Below, one piece after another: positions 35,443 to 43,830 of a DNA stretch of 64,000 nucleotides. Numbering within the stretch: position 1 is the first letter of the stretch; every line of letters begins with the position of its first letter. The DNA is from Massilia endophytica (GTDB taxonomy: Bacteria > Pseudomonadota > Gammaproteobacteria > Burkholderiales > Burkholderiaceae_D): positions 3,472,001 to 3,536,000 of the forward strand of contig NZ_CP088952.1 in NCBI RefSeq assembly GCF_021165955.1, given 5' to 3'. The translations under genes and the position numbers were made by a program. The notes below the pieces were generated by a model, which was given only the letters and a program-made list of their open reading frames with translations, ran no database searches and had not been told where the DNA came from.

Positions 35443-35689
35443 CGTGAGAAAGCCCCTTCAGGTAACAAAAACGGCACCCGGAAACTCCAACTGTCTCCGA
35501 AGTGCCGCCGTTCGACGCGACTGCGTGTTATCCGGGTTCCGGCGGCTTTCTGTTGAGCAGAAGAGTCGCCAGAACGGCAATTTTTCAAAGCGTTCGCAAT
35601 GATAGCGATGTTTGCATAAAACTAAACGCTGAAAAATCGGGAATATTCTAAATTAAATTCATGCAAATGGAACACCTCTGAGGCGCTTG
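35443..35689. other. Intergenic region between ispH and livH
   Basis: 247 bases without a convincing gene. It holds the terminator-like hairpin described separately, an AT-rich stretch (35620-35680) likely to carry the liv promoter, and a short leader-peptide-like frame. Nothing else stands out. Confidence 0.5.
35467..35507 (-). promoter_or_regulatory. Terminator-like stem-loop in the livH leader (possible attenuator)
   Basis: On the minus strand the arm at 35507-35493 pairs with 35485-35472 over about 14 pairs (one bulged C, a few G-T pairs) around a 7-base loop, followed by five T residues (35471-35467). It ends only 25 bases before the livH start codon, too close for a separate promoter, so it either attenuates liv transcription or ends read-through from ispH. 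A 10-codon open frame (35617-35585, three Leu codons) precedes it. Confidence 0.55.
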
Positions 35690-36640
35690 TTACATAGTCG
35701 TGTTGTTTTTATTGCCATCCAGGCCTTTGGGCAGGGGGAAGGTCACGTGCTCCTCCACGCCCTCCAGGGGACGCACGCTCTTCGCGCCCAGCTCCTTGAG
35801 GCGGTCGATCACAGCCTGCACCAGCACTTCGGGGGCCGACGCGCCGGCGGTCACGCCCACGCGCAACTTGCCTTCCAGCCAGGCGGGGTTGATCTGGGAG
35901 GCGTTGTCCACCATGTAGGCCGGTGTGCCCTTCTTCTCGGCCACTTCGCGCAGGCGGTTGGAATTCGAGCTGTTCGGGCTGCCCACCACGATCACCACCT
36001 CCACCTGCGGCGCCATGAACTTCACGGCTTCCTGGCGGTTGGTGGTGGCGTAGCAGATGTCGCCCTTCTTCGGCTCGATGATGGCCGGGTAGCGCGCCTT
36101 CAGGGCGGCGATGATGTCCGCCGTGTCGTCCACGGACAGGGTGGTCTGCGATACATAGGCCACCATCTCGGGATTGCGCACGTTCAGCTTCGCCACGTCG
36201 TCCACGGTTTCCACCAGGTGCATGCCCTCTTCCGCCTGGCCCATGGTGCCTTCCACTTCAGGATGGCCGTCGTGGCCGATCATGACGATCTCGCAGCCCT
36301 GCTTGCGCATCTTGGCCACTTCCACGTGCACCTTGGTGACCAGGGGGCAGGTGGCGTCGAAAATGGAGAGGCCGCGCGCCTCGGCTTCGGCGCGCACGGC
36401 CTTCGATACGCCGTGGGCCGAGAACACCAGCGTGTTCCCCGCGGGGACGTCGTCCAGTTCCTCGATGAAGATGGCGCCCTTGGCGCGCAGGTCTTCCACC
36501 ACATAGGCGTTGTGCACAATCTCGTGGCGCACGTAGATGGGCGCGCCGAACTGCTGCAGCGCGCGTTCCACGATTTCGATGGCGCGGTCCACGCCAGCGC
36601 AGAAGCCGCGCGGCTGGGCCAGGAGAATTTCTTTGTCCAT
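35690..36640 (-). CDS. ispH: 4-hydroxy-3-methylbut-2-enyl diphosphate reductase
   Basis: Last enzyme of the MEP isoprenoid pathway, an iron-sulfur protein making IPP and DMAPP. The three cluster cysteines are in QPRGFCAGVDRA, DATCPLVTKVH and KKGDICYATTNRQ. Other family blocks are VFSAHGVSKAV and VVGSPNSSNSNRL. 316 residues. The start codon overlaps the fkpB stop by one base (TAATG), so the two genes are translationally coupled, the usual fkpB-ispH arrangement. Confidence 0.97.
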   Translation of the reverse strand: MDKEILLAQPRGFCAGVDRAIEIVERALQQFGAPIYVRHEIVHNAYVVEDLRAKGAIFIEELDDVPAGNTLVFSAHGVSKAVRAEAEARGLSIFDATCPLVTKVHVEVAKMRKQGCEIVMIGHDGHPEVEGTMGQAEEGMHLVETVDDVAKLNVRNPEMVAYVSQTTLSVDDTADIIAALKARYPAIIEPKKGDICYATTNRQEAVKFMAPQVEVVIVVGSPNSSNSNRLREVAEKKGTPAYMVDNASQINPAWLEGKLRVGVTAGASAPEVLVQAVIDRLKELGAKSVRPLEGVEEHVTFPLPKGLDGNKNNTTM

Positions 36641-37095
36641 TACAGTACCGAGATGATGTTCACTTCGAACTTCACCGGCTGGCCAGCCAGCGGGTGGTTG
36701 AAATCGAAAACGGCGGAGTCCTCGCGCAGCTCGCGCAGGATGCCCGCAAAGCGGCCGCCGCCCGGCGCCGCGAAGTCCACCAGGTCGCCCACCTTGTAAT
36801 CGGCGCCCGGCACCGAGTTCTCGTCGAGCGTGGCGCGCGACACGTGCTGGATCAGGTCCGGGTTGCGCGGGCCGAAGCCGACGCCTGGTTCCAGGTCGAA
36901 GACCTTGTGCGTGCCCTCGGGCAGGCCGATCAGCAGATCCTCCAGCACGGGCGCCAGCTGGCCCTGGCCCAGCATCAGCGTGGCCGGATTGCCCGCGAAG
37001 GTGGAAACGATGTCCGCCCCATCGAGGGTGGCAAGGCGGTAGTGCAGGGTCAGGTAGGCCGACTTGGTAACGACGGCAGCTTGAGTGTCAGACAT
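36640..37095 (-). CDS. fkpB: FKBP-type peptidyl-prolyl isomerase, SlpA/FkpB type
   Basis: 151-residue cytoplasmic SlyD/SlpA-like prolyl isomerase. The FKBP core LTLHYRLATLDGADIVSTF is interrupted by the flap (IF) domain containing LEPGVGFGPRNPDLIQHVSR, and closes with FDFNHPLAGQPVKFEVNIIS. There is no His-rich tail, which separates it from SlyD. The start at 37095 is the family start. Immediately upstream of and coupled to ispH. Confidence 0.94.
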   Translation of the reverse strand: MSDTQAAVVTKSAYLTLHYRLATLDGADIVSTFAGNPATLMLGQGQLAPVLEDLLIGLPEGTHKVFDLEPGVGFGPRNPDLIQHVSRATLDENSVPGADYKVGDLVDFAAPGGGRFAGILRELREDSAVFDFNHPLAGQPVKFEVNIISVL

Positions 37096-37222
37096 GGCAA
37101 TACTTTTTACGTGCAAACCGCTATTGTAAGCCAGCTTGGCCTGCCTCAGTGCGGGCCGATGCTCGCGGCCGATAATACGCATGATATGCTCGCCTTCCCT
37201 ATAACAAGCAAGGCGGAGAGCT

Positions 37223-37891
37223 GTGAGCAAATCGATCGAAGAACGGCTGGCAGCCCTTGAGCAGGAAAACGCCAGCCTGCGCAAGCGCGTCGCGCGCCAG
37301 AATGCAGCGTGGCTGTTCGGCGTTCTGGCGCTGGTGGGCGGCGTCGCGGTGGCTGGCGTGGCGGTGAAGGATGCGGTATTTGGCAGCATCAAGGCGCGTG
37401 AAGTGGTCGTGGTCGACAGCAAAGGCACCATCCGCGCCCGCCTCGGCGGCGACGTGCCGGACGCAGTGATGGCAGGCGGGCGCGTTTCCAAACGCGGCAC
37501 CAAGGCCAGCGGCTTGATTATTTACGACGAGGAAGGCATCGAGCGCGGCGGCTATGTCACCGCCGACGAGGGCAGCAACGCCATGATCACACTGGATTCC
37601 AAGCATCGCATGGCTGCCATCCTGGTGGCGGGTCCGGATCAGAGCCAGGCTGCGGCCATGTCGCTGATTACCAAGGGCAGCATGCTTGACTTCCGCGCCG
37701 ACGAAAACGGCTCGCGCATGACGATGGCCGACAAGGATGGCGTGAAATTCCAGCAGCCTGCTATTGCAACGCTGTCGGCCGGTACTTGCGGCGAGTATCG
37801 TGAGATCGAGAAAAAGGAGCCCGGCAAGCGCTGGTGCCAGAAACGATTCTCCGACGCAGCCTGCCAGGCCTGCCTGGAGGGCAGTAACTAA
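37223..37891 (+). CDS. Hypothetical membrane protein with N-terminal coiled coil
   Basis: 222 residues. Residues 1-25 form a short heptad coiled coil (IEERLAALEQENASLRKRVA), residues 28-48 a membrane span (AAWLFGVLALVGGVAVAGVA), and the rest is a periplasmic beta-rich domain with repeated short strands (VVVVDSKGTIRARLGGD, SGLIIYDEEGIERGG, AMITLDSKHRMAAILV, SMLDFRADENGSRMTM). The C terminus has four cysteines (TCGEYR, WCQKRF, ACQACLEG). Family not recognised. It lies 28 bases upstream of radC, with ~130 bases to the divergent fkpB. Confidence 0.65.
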   Translation: MSKSIEERLAALEQENASLRKRVARQNAAWLFGVLALVGGVAVAGVAVKDAVFGSIKAREVVVVDSKGTIRARLGGDVPDAVMAGGRVSKRGTKASGLIIYDEEGIERGGYVTADEGSNAMITLDSKHRMAAILVAGPDQSQAAAMSLITKGSMLDFRADENGSRMTMADKDGVKFQQPAIATLSAGTCGEYREIEKKEPGKRWCQKRFSDAACQACLEGSN

Positions 37892-37919
37892 GCAAATCGG
37901 CGGAACGACGGAGGTCGAT

Positions 37920-38594
37920 ATGGGCATCACGGATTGGCCGGAACATCTGCGTCCAAGGGAACGCCTGATTCGCGAAGGCCCGCAAGCCCTGTCCGACGCC
38001 GAGCTGCTGGCCGTCTTCCTGCGCGTGGGCGTGCGCGGCAAGAGCGCCGTGGATCTGGCGGGCGAGATGGTGCGCCATTTCGGCTCCCTCCAGGCCCTGT
38101 TCGCGGCCGGACAGGCCGAATTCACCCGTATCCCCGGCCTGGGCGCGGCCAAATACGCCCAGCTGCAGGCAGTGATGGAACTTGCCCGCCGCGCCATCGC
38201 CGAAGAATTGCGTACCGGGCCCACCCTCAGCTCGCCCCAGGCCGTGAAGACCTACCTCCAGGCCGCGCTGACGGGAAAACGCCACGAGGCCTTCCACGTG
38301 TTGTTCCTGGACGTCAAAAACCGCCTCATCGAGGCCCGCGAACTATTTCGTGGCACCCTCACCCACACCAGCGTCTACCCGCGTGAAGTGGTGCGCGAGG
38401 CGCTGGCGCGCAACGCCGCCGCCGTCATGCTGGCTCATAACCACCCTTCCGGCACACCCGAACCCAGCGAGTCCGACCTGCTGCTCACCAGGGCCCTGGT
38501 GCAGGCCCTGGCCCTTGTGGACATCAGGGTTCTGGACCATTTCGTGGTGGCCGGCAGCCGCGTCCACTCCTTCGCCGAACATGGTCAAATCTAG
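37920..38594 (+). CDS. radC: RadC-family JAB/MPN domain protein
   Basis: 224 residues. An N-terminal helix-hairpin-helix region (residues 1-75: RERLIREGPQALSDAELLAV, GLGAAKYAQLQAV) precedes the JAMM metal-binding domain with AHNHPSGTPEPSESD (HxH...D). Despite its name, a DNA-repair role for RadC is not established; a metal-dependent hydrolase or nuclease activity is possible. The start at 37920 follows GGAGG; the frame is open further upstream within the preceding gene. Confidence 0.92.
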   Translation: MGITDWPEHLRPRERLIREGPQALSDAELLAVFLRVGVRGKSAVDLAGEMVRHFGSLQALFAAGQAEFTRIPGLGAAKYAQLQAVMELARRAIAEELRTGPTLSSPQAVKTYLQAALTGKRHEAFHVLFLDVKNRLIEARELFRGTLTHTSVYPREVVREALARNAAAVMLAHNHPSGTPEPSESDLLLTRALVQALALVDIRVLDHFVVAGSRVHSFAEHGQI

Positions 38595-38653
38595 CTTGCG
38601 GCAAATGTTAAATTTATCGATTTAGTCGAGACACAATTGTTTTTCGCAAGTGA

Positions 38654-38682
38654 TTGAAAAATCTGAGTTTTTTGGATATACT
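38654..38682 (+). promoter_or_regulatory. Sigma70 promoter of rpmB-rpmG
   Basis: TTGAAA (38654-38659), exactly 17 bases, TATACT (38677-38682), in an AT-rich stretch 42 bases upstream of rpmB. Confidence 0.8.
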
Positions 38683-38723
38683 CTTGTTTTTTCCAATTTC
38701 GGAAGTTATCAAAGGAGTGCGTC

Positions 38724-38960
38724 ATGGCACGTGTCTGCCAAGTTACTGGGAAGAAGCCGATGGTCGGCAACAACGTTTCCCACGCAAACAACAAGACGAA
38801 ACGTCGTTTCCTGCCTAACCTGCAGAACCGCCGTATCTTCGTTGAATCGGAAAACCGCTGGGTCTCCCTGCGTCTGTCCAACGCCGGTCTGCGCGTTATC
38901 GACAAGGTCGGCATCGACGCCGTCCTGGCCGACATGCGCGCTCGTGGCGAAAAAGTTTAA
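38724..38960 (+). CDS. rpmB: 50S ribosomal protein L28
   Basis: 78 residues beginning ARVCQVTGKKPMVGNNVSHA, the invariant L28 start, with RRFLPNLQNRRI following. A strong AAAGGAG ribosome site precedes the ATG. 12 bases upstream of rpmG in a dedicated two-gene operon with its own promoter and terminator. Confidence 0.98.
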   Translation: MARVCQVTGKKPMVGNNVSHANNKTKRRFLPNLQNRRIFVESENRWVSLRLSNAGLRVIDKVGIDAVLADMRARGEKV

Positions 38961-38972
38961 TAGGGAGCTATC

Positions 38973-39140
38973 ATGGCGAAAACTGGCCGCGACAAAATCA
39001 AGCTGGAATCGACCGCAGGTACCGGTCACTTCTACACCACCACCAAGAACAAGCGCACGATGCCTGGCAAGATGGAGATCATGAAGTTCGATCCCAAAGC
39101 ACGCAAGCACGTGACCTACAAAGAAACCAAGATCAAGTAA
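38973..39140 (+). CDS. rpmG: 50S ribosomal protein L33
   Basis: 55 residues (AKTGRDKIKLESTAGTGHFY at the start, YKETKIK at the end). It has no zinc-ribbon cysteines, so it is the C-minus (zinc-independent) form of L33. A GGGAG ribosome site precedes the ATG; directly after rpmB. Confidence 0.97.
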   Translation: MAKTGRDKIKLESTAGTGHFYTTTKNKRTMPGKMEIMKFDPKARKHVTYKETKIK

Positions 39141-39154
39141 TCCCGGTTTCTCGC

Positions 39155-39184
39155 AAAAAACCGCTCTACGGAGCGGTTTTTTTT
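39155..39184 (+). terminator. Intrinsic terminator of rpmB-rpmG
   Basis: CCGCTC (39161-39166) pairs with GAGCGG (39171-39176) around TACG; a run of six A precedes and eight T follow, so it can also serve the convergent gene on the minus strand. Confidence 0.93.
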
Positions 39185-39197
39185 CGCCTGGCGACCT

Positions 39198-39698
39198 CTA
39201 AAGGCAGCCCTCCATGTACTCCACCTGGTCCCAGCTGCCTGCATGGTAGGACTTGACGCGTCCCGCGCTGGCGCGGAAACGGAAGCCGTGCTGGCCGCTG
39301 CCGGAGCGCACGCTCAGATAGCGCTCGCTCCGCTCATAGTCCGCCGGGGTCACATGCACCGCTTCGCCGTACAGGCGCAGCACCTTGTCCGCCGGGTCGC
39401 CGACGCCGATGCCGCGGTCGTTCAGCACGCCCGGCTCCTCCACGTCCACCCGGCGCAGCACATCCTTCACGAACATGAGTCCCACGCGCGGCTCCGCGGC
39501 GGGAATCACATAGAAGCACTCCGGCGATGCCCGCAGCTCGGGCGGCACGCGCACCATCCGCTCGCCGAGCACGCGGTTCACGGTATCGAAGTCCATGCCC
39601 ACCTTCAGCGGCCCCGCCCCGTCGATGCGCACCACCCAGCCCTGGGCCTGCGCCGACAGGGCCACGCCGCACAGCAGCGCCAATAACCAGGCTCTCAT
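39198..39698 (-). CDS. Hypothetical secreted protein
   Basis: 166 residues with a Sec signal peptide (MRAWLLALLCGVALSAQA). The exported part starts GWVVRIDGAGPLKVGMDFDTVNR, which looks like a helix-strand module found in small periplasmic proteins, and later has GIGVGDPADKVLRLYGEAV, a second copy of the same 'G(I/V)G/GMxxDxVxxxLG' pattern. Two cysteines (ECFYV, EGCL at the C terminus). Family not firmly recognised. It lies downstream of the desaturase gene but behind a hairpin. Confidence 0.65.
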   Translation of the reverse strand: MRAWLLALLCGVALSAQAQGWVVRIDGAGPLKVGMDFDTVNRVLGERMVRVPPELRASPECFYVIPAAEPRVGLMFVKDVLRRVDVEEPGVLNDRGIGVGDPADKVLRLYGEAVHVTPADYERSERYLSVRSGSGQHGFRFRASAGRVKSYHAGSWDQVEYMEGCL

Positions 39699-39720
39699 CC
39701 TTTTCCTCCGCCGGAAACAA

Positions 39721-39745
39721 CAACGGCCCCGAAGGGCCGCCGTTC
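39721..39745 (-). terminator. Probable terminator of the desaturase gene
   Basis: GGCCC (39725-39729) and GGGCC (39734-39738) pair around CGAA, extended by AAC/GTT after a small bulge; on the minus strand a broken T-run (GTTGTTGTTT) follows. Confidence 0.55.
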
Positions 39746-39761
39746 ATTGCATCTTTTCCGC

Positions 39762-40952
39762 TTACGCGTAGCTGCGCAGGCGCAGCGAGAAGTCCTGCAG
39801 CGCCTTGATGCCGGACGCCTCGGCGCGCTCGCACCAGTCCTGCAGCTTGTGCACCAGCTCGTCGCGCGAGAAGTGCGAACGCTCCCAGATCACGCCCAGT
39901 TCCACGCGCATATTGTGCATGGTCTCCAGCGCCTTGCTGTGCTGGAAGAGCTCGATCAGCTGCTGCTTCTGCGGCGCCTCCAGCTTGGCCGGTTCGCGCT
40001 GCAGCAGCTTGCGCGAGGACTTCAGGAAGCGCGATTCCAGCTGCGCCTTGTCCTTCAGGTGCTCCAGCTCTTCCTTCCAGGCGTGCTTGACCGACTTGGC
40101 ATACTTGGCCATCACGTCGTAGCGGTTGGCGATGACGGACTGCAGCGTGTCGAAGTCCGCCTTCAGCTTGCCTTCGGCGAATTTCGGCACCGGCGGCAGC
40201 TTCTTCACTTTGGCCAGGCCCAGCATCTCCAGGGCGCGGATATAGCCCCAGCCGATATCGAACTCGTACCACTTGGACGACAGCTTGGCCGAGGTCGCAT
40301 AAGTGTGGTGATTGTTATGCAGCTCCTCGCCGCCGATGATGATGCCCCAGGGGATGATGTTGGTGGCGGCATCCGAGCAGTCGTAATTGCGGTAGCCCCA
40401 GTAGTGGCCGATGCCGTTGATGATGCCGGCGGCCGTCACGGGAATCCACAGCATCTGCACAGCCCACACCGTAATGCCTTTGGCGCCGAACAGGATGAAG
40501 TCGACGATCAGCATCAGGGCCACGCCCTGCCAGCTGAAGCGCGAATACAGGTTCTTCTCGATCCAGTCGCTCGGGGTGCCGTGGCCGTACTTCTCCAGCG
40601 TTTCCTTGTTCTTCGACTCGGCGCGGTACAGTTCGGCGCCTTCCCAGAACACTTTCTTGATGCCGCGGGTCACCGGGCTGTGCGGATCTTCCTCGGTATC
40701 GCACTTCGCATGGTGCTTGCGGTGGATGGCGGCCCACTCCTTGGTCACCTGGCCGGTGGTCAGCCACAGCCAGAAGCGGAAGAAGTGGCTCGGAAGGGCG
40801 TGCAGCTCCAGGGCGCGGTGCGCCTGATGGCGGTGCAGATAAATCGTCACGCTCGCGATCGTAATATGCGTCACGATCAGCGTAAAAATCACGGTCTGCC
40901 AGTTGGACAGGCCGGAGACGCCATGCGTCAGGAACTCCAGTACTGCGTTCAA
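39762..40952 (-). CDS. Membrane fatty acid (acyl-CoA delta-9 type) desaturase
   Basis: 396 residues. Four membrane helices and the three di-iron histidine boxes of acyl desaturases are present: HRHQAHRALELH, HRKHHAKCDTEEDPHSP and ELHNNHHTYATSAK. The C-terminal 150 residues form an unusual long charged helical extension (LKADFDTLQSVIANRYDVMA, EEELEHLKDK-type) with no membrane span. Likely introduces a double bond into membrane fatty acyl chains, adjusting fluidity. Monocistronic between mscS and a hypothetical gene. Confidence 0.9.
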   Translation of the reverse strand: MNAVLEFLTHGVSGLSNWQTVIFTLIVTHITIASVTIYLHRHQAHRALELHALPSHFFRFWLWLTTGQVTKEWAAIHRKHHAKCDTEEDPHSPVTRGIKKVFWEGAELYRAESKNKETLEKYGHGTPSDWIEKNLYSRFSWQGVALMLIVDFILFGAKGITVWAVQMLWIPVTAAGIINGIGHYWGYRNYDCSDAATNIIPWGIIIGGEELHNNHHTYATSAKLSSKWYEFDIGWGYIRALEMLGLAKVKKLPPVPKFAEGKLKADFDTLQSVIANRYDVMAKYAKSVKHAWKEELEHLKDKAQLESRFLKSSRKLLQREPAKLEAPQKQQLIELFQHSKALETMHNMRVELGVIWERSHFSRDELVHKLQDWCERAEASGIKALQDFSLRLRSYA

Positions 40953-41001
40953 ATTACTACTCCACGGTAATTGCCCCGGCTAGAGGCCCGACGGTCGGGC
41001 T

Positions 41002-42393
41002 TTAGCGGCCGGTGTTTTCGCTTGTATCGGACGTGATTGTACGCGCATTTCCCGCCGAATCCCGGAAAGTTGCCTGCTCATCAACACGGTTCTGCGACAG
41101 CGCAACATCGGGCAGCGGACCCAGAATGCGCAGCTCGCGCTGGGGGAAAGGCAGCGATATCCGATTGTCTTTCAAGGCTTTCCACACGGCGCGGTTCACG
41201 TCCGACGTCACCCCGCCCTTGCCGTGCTCGGGATCGCTGATCCAGAAGCTCAGCTGGAGCTCCAGCCCGTCGGCGCCGAAGGCCTGGAGCGTGGCGCCCG
41301 GCGGCTTCTCCGCCGACACCCGTTCGACCGAAGCGGCGGCCTCTTCCAGCAGCTTCAGCACCTGGTCCAGGTCCGAATCGTAGGCCACGGTGACTTTGGT
41401 GCTCAGCGCCAGCATCTTGTTCGACAGGGAAGAATTCTGAACCGGGCTCGACACGAACATCTCGTTCGGCACAATGGATTCCACCCCGTCCAGGCCCTGC
41501 AGCACGGTATAGCGGGTATTGATGCGGGTGACCTGGCCGCTGAACTTGTCCACGGTAATCATGTCGCCGATGGTCAGGCTGCGGTCCAGCAGGATGATAA
41601 AGCCCGACACGTAATTGCTCGCGATCTTCTGCAGGCCCAGGCCGAGGCCCACGCCCAGCGCGCCGCCGAACACGGACAGCACCGTCAGGTCGATGCCCAC
41701 GAGCGACAAGCTCAGCAGCACGGAAACCAGGATCAGCAGCGCCCTCCCCGTACGCGCCAGCACCACGCGCAGATTCGTGTGCAGGGTGGGCATGTTCATC
41801 AGCCGCTCCTCCAGCGCCGCGCCCGCCCACATCGCCAGCACCAGCAGCACGACGACGGAGATGGCGCCCTGGAAGATAGCGGCCACCGACACCCGGTACT
41901 TCCCGAGCGGCAGCACGATGGCATCCAGATGGCGGTAGATATCGTCCCACAGGCCGGTAATGTAGAGCGCGAAGGCAAGCCAGACGAGGAGCTGGAAGAT
42001 CTTCTCGAAGGTCAGGAGGGCGGCGCCGAGCTGGCCCTGGCGGGCGAAGACGCGGCGCAGCAGGAAGAACACGAAGCGGATGACGGCAAGCGAGCCGAAG
42101 ATCGGCAGCGCCACCTTCAGCAGATTTACATGATGCCAGCGCTGCAGCACAACCTGCGCGGCCGCCAGCAGGCAGACGATGGCGAGCGGTCCCACGACAC
42201 GGCCGAAGCTCTCCACGCCGAAGCGCTGCACCCCGTGCACCTCGCGCTGGGCGAGGCGGCTGCGGATCATGCCCGACAAAGTCCAGCCCAGCACGATGGC
42301 CACGACGAGAGCGCCGAGCTGCCACATCAAGCCGGGATCGCGCAGATCGCCCAGCAGGTCGTTGATCAGATTAGACAGCGGAATCTGCTTCAT
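41002..42393 (-). CDS. Mechanosensitive ion channel of the MscS family
   Basis: 463 residues. Five or six N-terminal membrane helices (to about residue 235) precede the pore helix and beta domain: SVFGGALGVGLGLGLQKIAS, NYVSGFIILLDRSLTIGDMI, then VDKFSGQVTRINTRYTVLQG. The C-terminal alpha/beta part ends with SLPFPQRELRIL. Releases solutes under membrane tension. It is larger than E. coli MscS (286), more like YbdG/YnaI-class channels. A REP-like pair lies 21 bases upstream of its start. Confidence 0.92.
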   Translation of the reverse strand: MKQIPLSNLINDLLGDLRDPGLMWQLGALVVAIVLGWTLSGMIRSRLAQREVHGVQRFGVESFGRVVGPLAIVCLLAAAQVVLQRWHHVNLLKVALPIFGSLAVIRFVFFLLRRVFARQGQLGAALLTFEKIFQLLVWLAFALYITGLWDDIYRHLDAIVLPLGKYRVSVAAIFQGAISVVVLLVLAMWAGAALEERLMNMPTLHTNLRVVLARTGRALLILVSVLLSLSLVGIDLTVLSVFGGALGVGLGLGLQKIASNYVSGFIILLDRSLTIGDMITVDKFSGQVTRINTRYTVLQGLDGVESIVPNEMFVSSPVQNSSLSNKMLALSTKVTVAYDSDLDQVLKLLEEAAASVERVSAEKPPGATLQAFGADGLELQLSFWISDPEHGKGGVTSDVNRAVWKALKDNRISLPFPQRELRILGPLPDVALSQNRVDEQATFRDSAGNARTITSDTSENTGR

Positions 42394-42414
42394 ACCTCTC
42401 CTATGGCTCAGCCC

Positions 42415-42522
42415 GTGTCCACTTCTGGTGCCAGGGAAGATTTTTGGACACGGGCTCGTCTGTTGACCACGCTACGGCTGCGCTTGTGTCCACTTTTCTT
42501 CCCTGGCACCAGAAGTGGACAC
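42415..42522. repeat. REP-like inverted pair, copy 3
   Basis: Units 42415-42451 and 42486-42522 (37 bp, opposite orientation) around a 34-base spacer. The left unit is a diverged form with GATTTTTGGACAC at its end; the right unit is identical to the right unit of copy 2. It occupies the gap between mscS and the RsmB-like gene. Confidence 0.92.
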
Positions 42523-42529
42523 GAACTGG

Positions 42530-43822
42530 TCAGTTGTCCTCGGTGGATGCGGGGGCGGGTTTGGGCATGGGCTTGCGCTCGAAGACGGCGGCGAAGAAGC
42601 CGTCCGTCTGGTGCTTGTGCGGCAGCAGCTTGAGGTAGTCGCCCATGTCGAGGTCGATCTTCTGCTCGGCCAGCACGTCTTTCATCGGCACCAGCGTGAA
42701 GTCGGGGTGGCTTTCCAGGAATTGCGCCGCGACCGCGTCGTTCTCTTCGTTCAGCAGGCTGCAGGTGGCGTACACGAGGCGGCCACCGCTTTTCACCAGC
42801 CGCGCCGCCCCGTCCAGGATCGAGACCTGCTTGTCGTGCATCTCGGCGATGGCTTCCGGCGGCTGGCGCCATTTCACGTCCGGATTGCGGCGCAGCGTGC
42901 CCATGCCGGAGCATGGCGCATCGACCAGCACGCGATCGATCTTGCCCGCCAGGCGCTTAATCTTGGCGTCGCGCTCGTGCGCAATGGCCACGGGGTGCAC
43001 ATTGGACAGGCCCGAACGCGCCAGGCGCGGCTTGAGCTTGGCGAGGCGCTTTTCCGATACGTCGAAGGCGTAGAGGCGCCCCGTATTGCGCATCTGCGCG
43101 CCCAGCGCCAGCGTCTTGCCGCCCGCGCCCGCGCAGAAGTCGACCACCATCTCGCCACGCTTCGCGCCCAGGATCTGCGCCAGCACCTGGCTGCCTTCGT
43201 CCTGCACCTCGATGGCGCCTTCCTTGAACAGCGGCAGGTTCTGCAGCGCGGGCTTTTTCAGCACGCGCAGGCCCAGCGGCGCATAGGGCGTGGGATTGGC
43301 GGCAATCGGCGCCTCGGCCAGCTTGGCGATCACTTCGTCGCGTCCGGCCTTGAGGGCGTTCACGCGCAGGTCCAGCGGCGCCGGCGTGTTCAGTGCGTCG
43401 GCCAGGGCCAGGGTTTCTTCTTCGCCGTACTGCTCCACCAGTTTCTCGAACAGCCATTTCGGCATGTTGGTGCGCATGGATTTATGCAGCAGCTTGCGGT
43501 CGATCTGGGCCACACGCTGCAGCCATTCGCCCTCTTCCTCGGTGAGGCCGGGCAGCGCATCGGCGCCCACGGCGTCGGACATGCCCAGCAGCATCAGGCG
43601 GCGCATGGTGGCGCCGCCCGCGCCTTCGGCGAAGTCGGTGAAGAAGGCCTTGTTGCGCAGCACGGCATAGACGCATTCGGCGATGGCGCCGCGCTCGCGT
43701 CCGCCCAGGCGGGGGTGGTCCTTGAAGTAGCGCGACAGGGTGGTGTCCGCCGGCGCGGTAAAGCGCAGGATCTCGCGCAGCACTTCTTCGGCGCTGGCGA
43801 GTACGGCTGGTGGCAATCTCAT
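42530..43822 (-). CDS. RsmB/NOP-family RNA cytosine-C5 methyltransferase
   Basis: 430 residues. An N-terminal NusB-like RNA-binding half (SRYFKDHPRLGGRERGAIAE) is followed by the SAM-dependent domain: DFCAGAGGKTLALGA, DAPCSGMGTLRRNP and YATCSLLNEEN, the two last Cys being the catalytic pair of the family. It is probably a 16S rRNA m5C methylase (RsmB-like), but the canonical rsmB sits next to fmt in many genomes, so the position specificity is open. Eight bases downstream of purN. Confidence 0.88.
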   Translation of the reverse strand: MRLPPAVLASAEEVLREILRFTAPADTTLSRYFKDHPRLGGRERGAIAECVYAVLRNKAFFTDFAEGAGGATMRRLMLLGMSDAVGADALPGLTEEEGEWLQRVAQIDRKLLHKSMRTNMPKWLFEKLVEQYGEEETLALADALNTPAPLDLRVNALKAGRDEVIAKLAEAPIAANPTPYAPLGLRVLKKPALQNLPLFKEGAIEVQDEGSQVLAQILGAKRGEMVVDFCAGAGGKTLALGAQMRNTGRLYAFDVSEKRLAKLKPRLARSGLSNVHPVAIAHERDAKIKRLAGKIDRVLVDAPCSGMGTLRRNPDVKWRQPPEAIAEMHDKQVSILDGAARLVKSGGRLVYATCSLLNEENDAVAAQFLESHPDFTLVPMKDVLAEQKIDLDMGDYLKLLPHKHQTDGFFAAVFERKPMPKPAPASTEDN

Positions 43823-43830
43823 TTCAATCC

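Noticed and set aside
37764..37919. Longer RadC starting inside the preceding gene
   Set aside because: The start at 37920 has a strong GGAGG site and family-like N terminus; the extension overlaps another coding frame.
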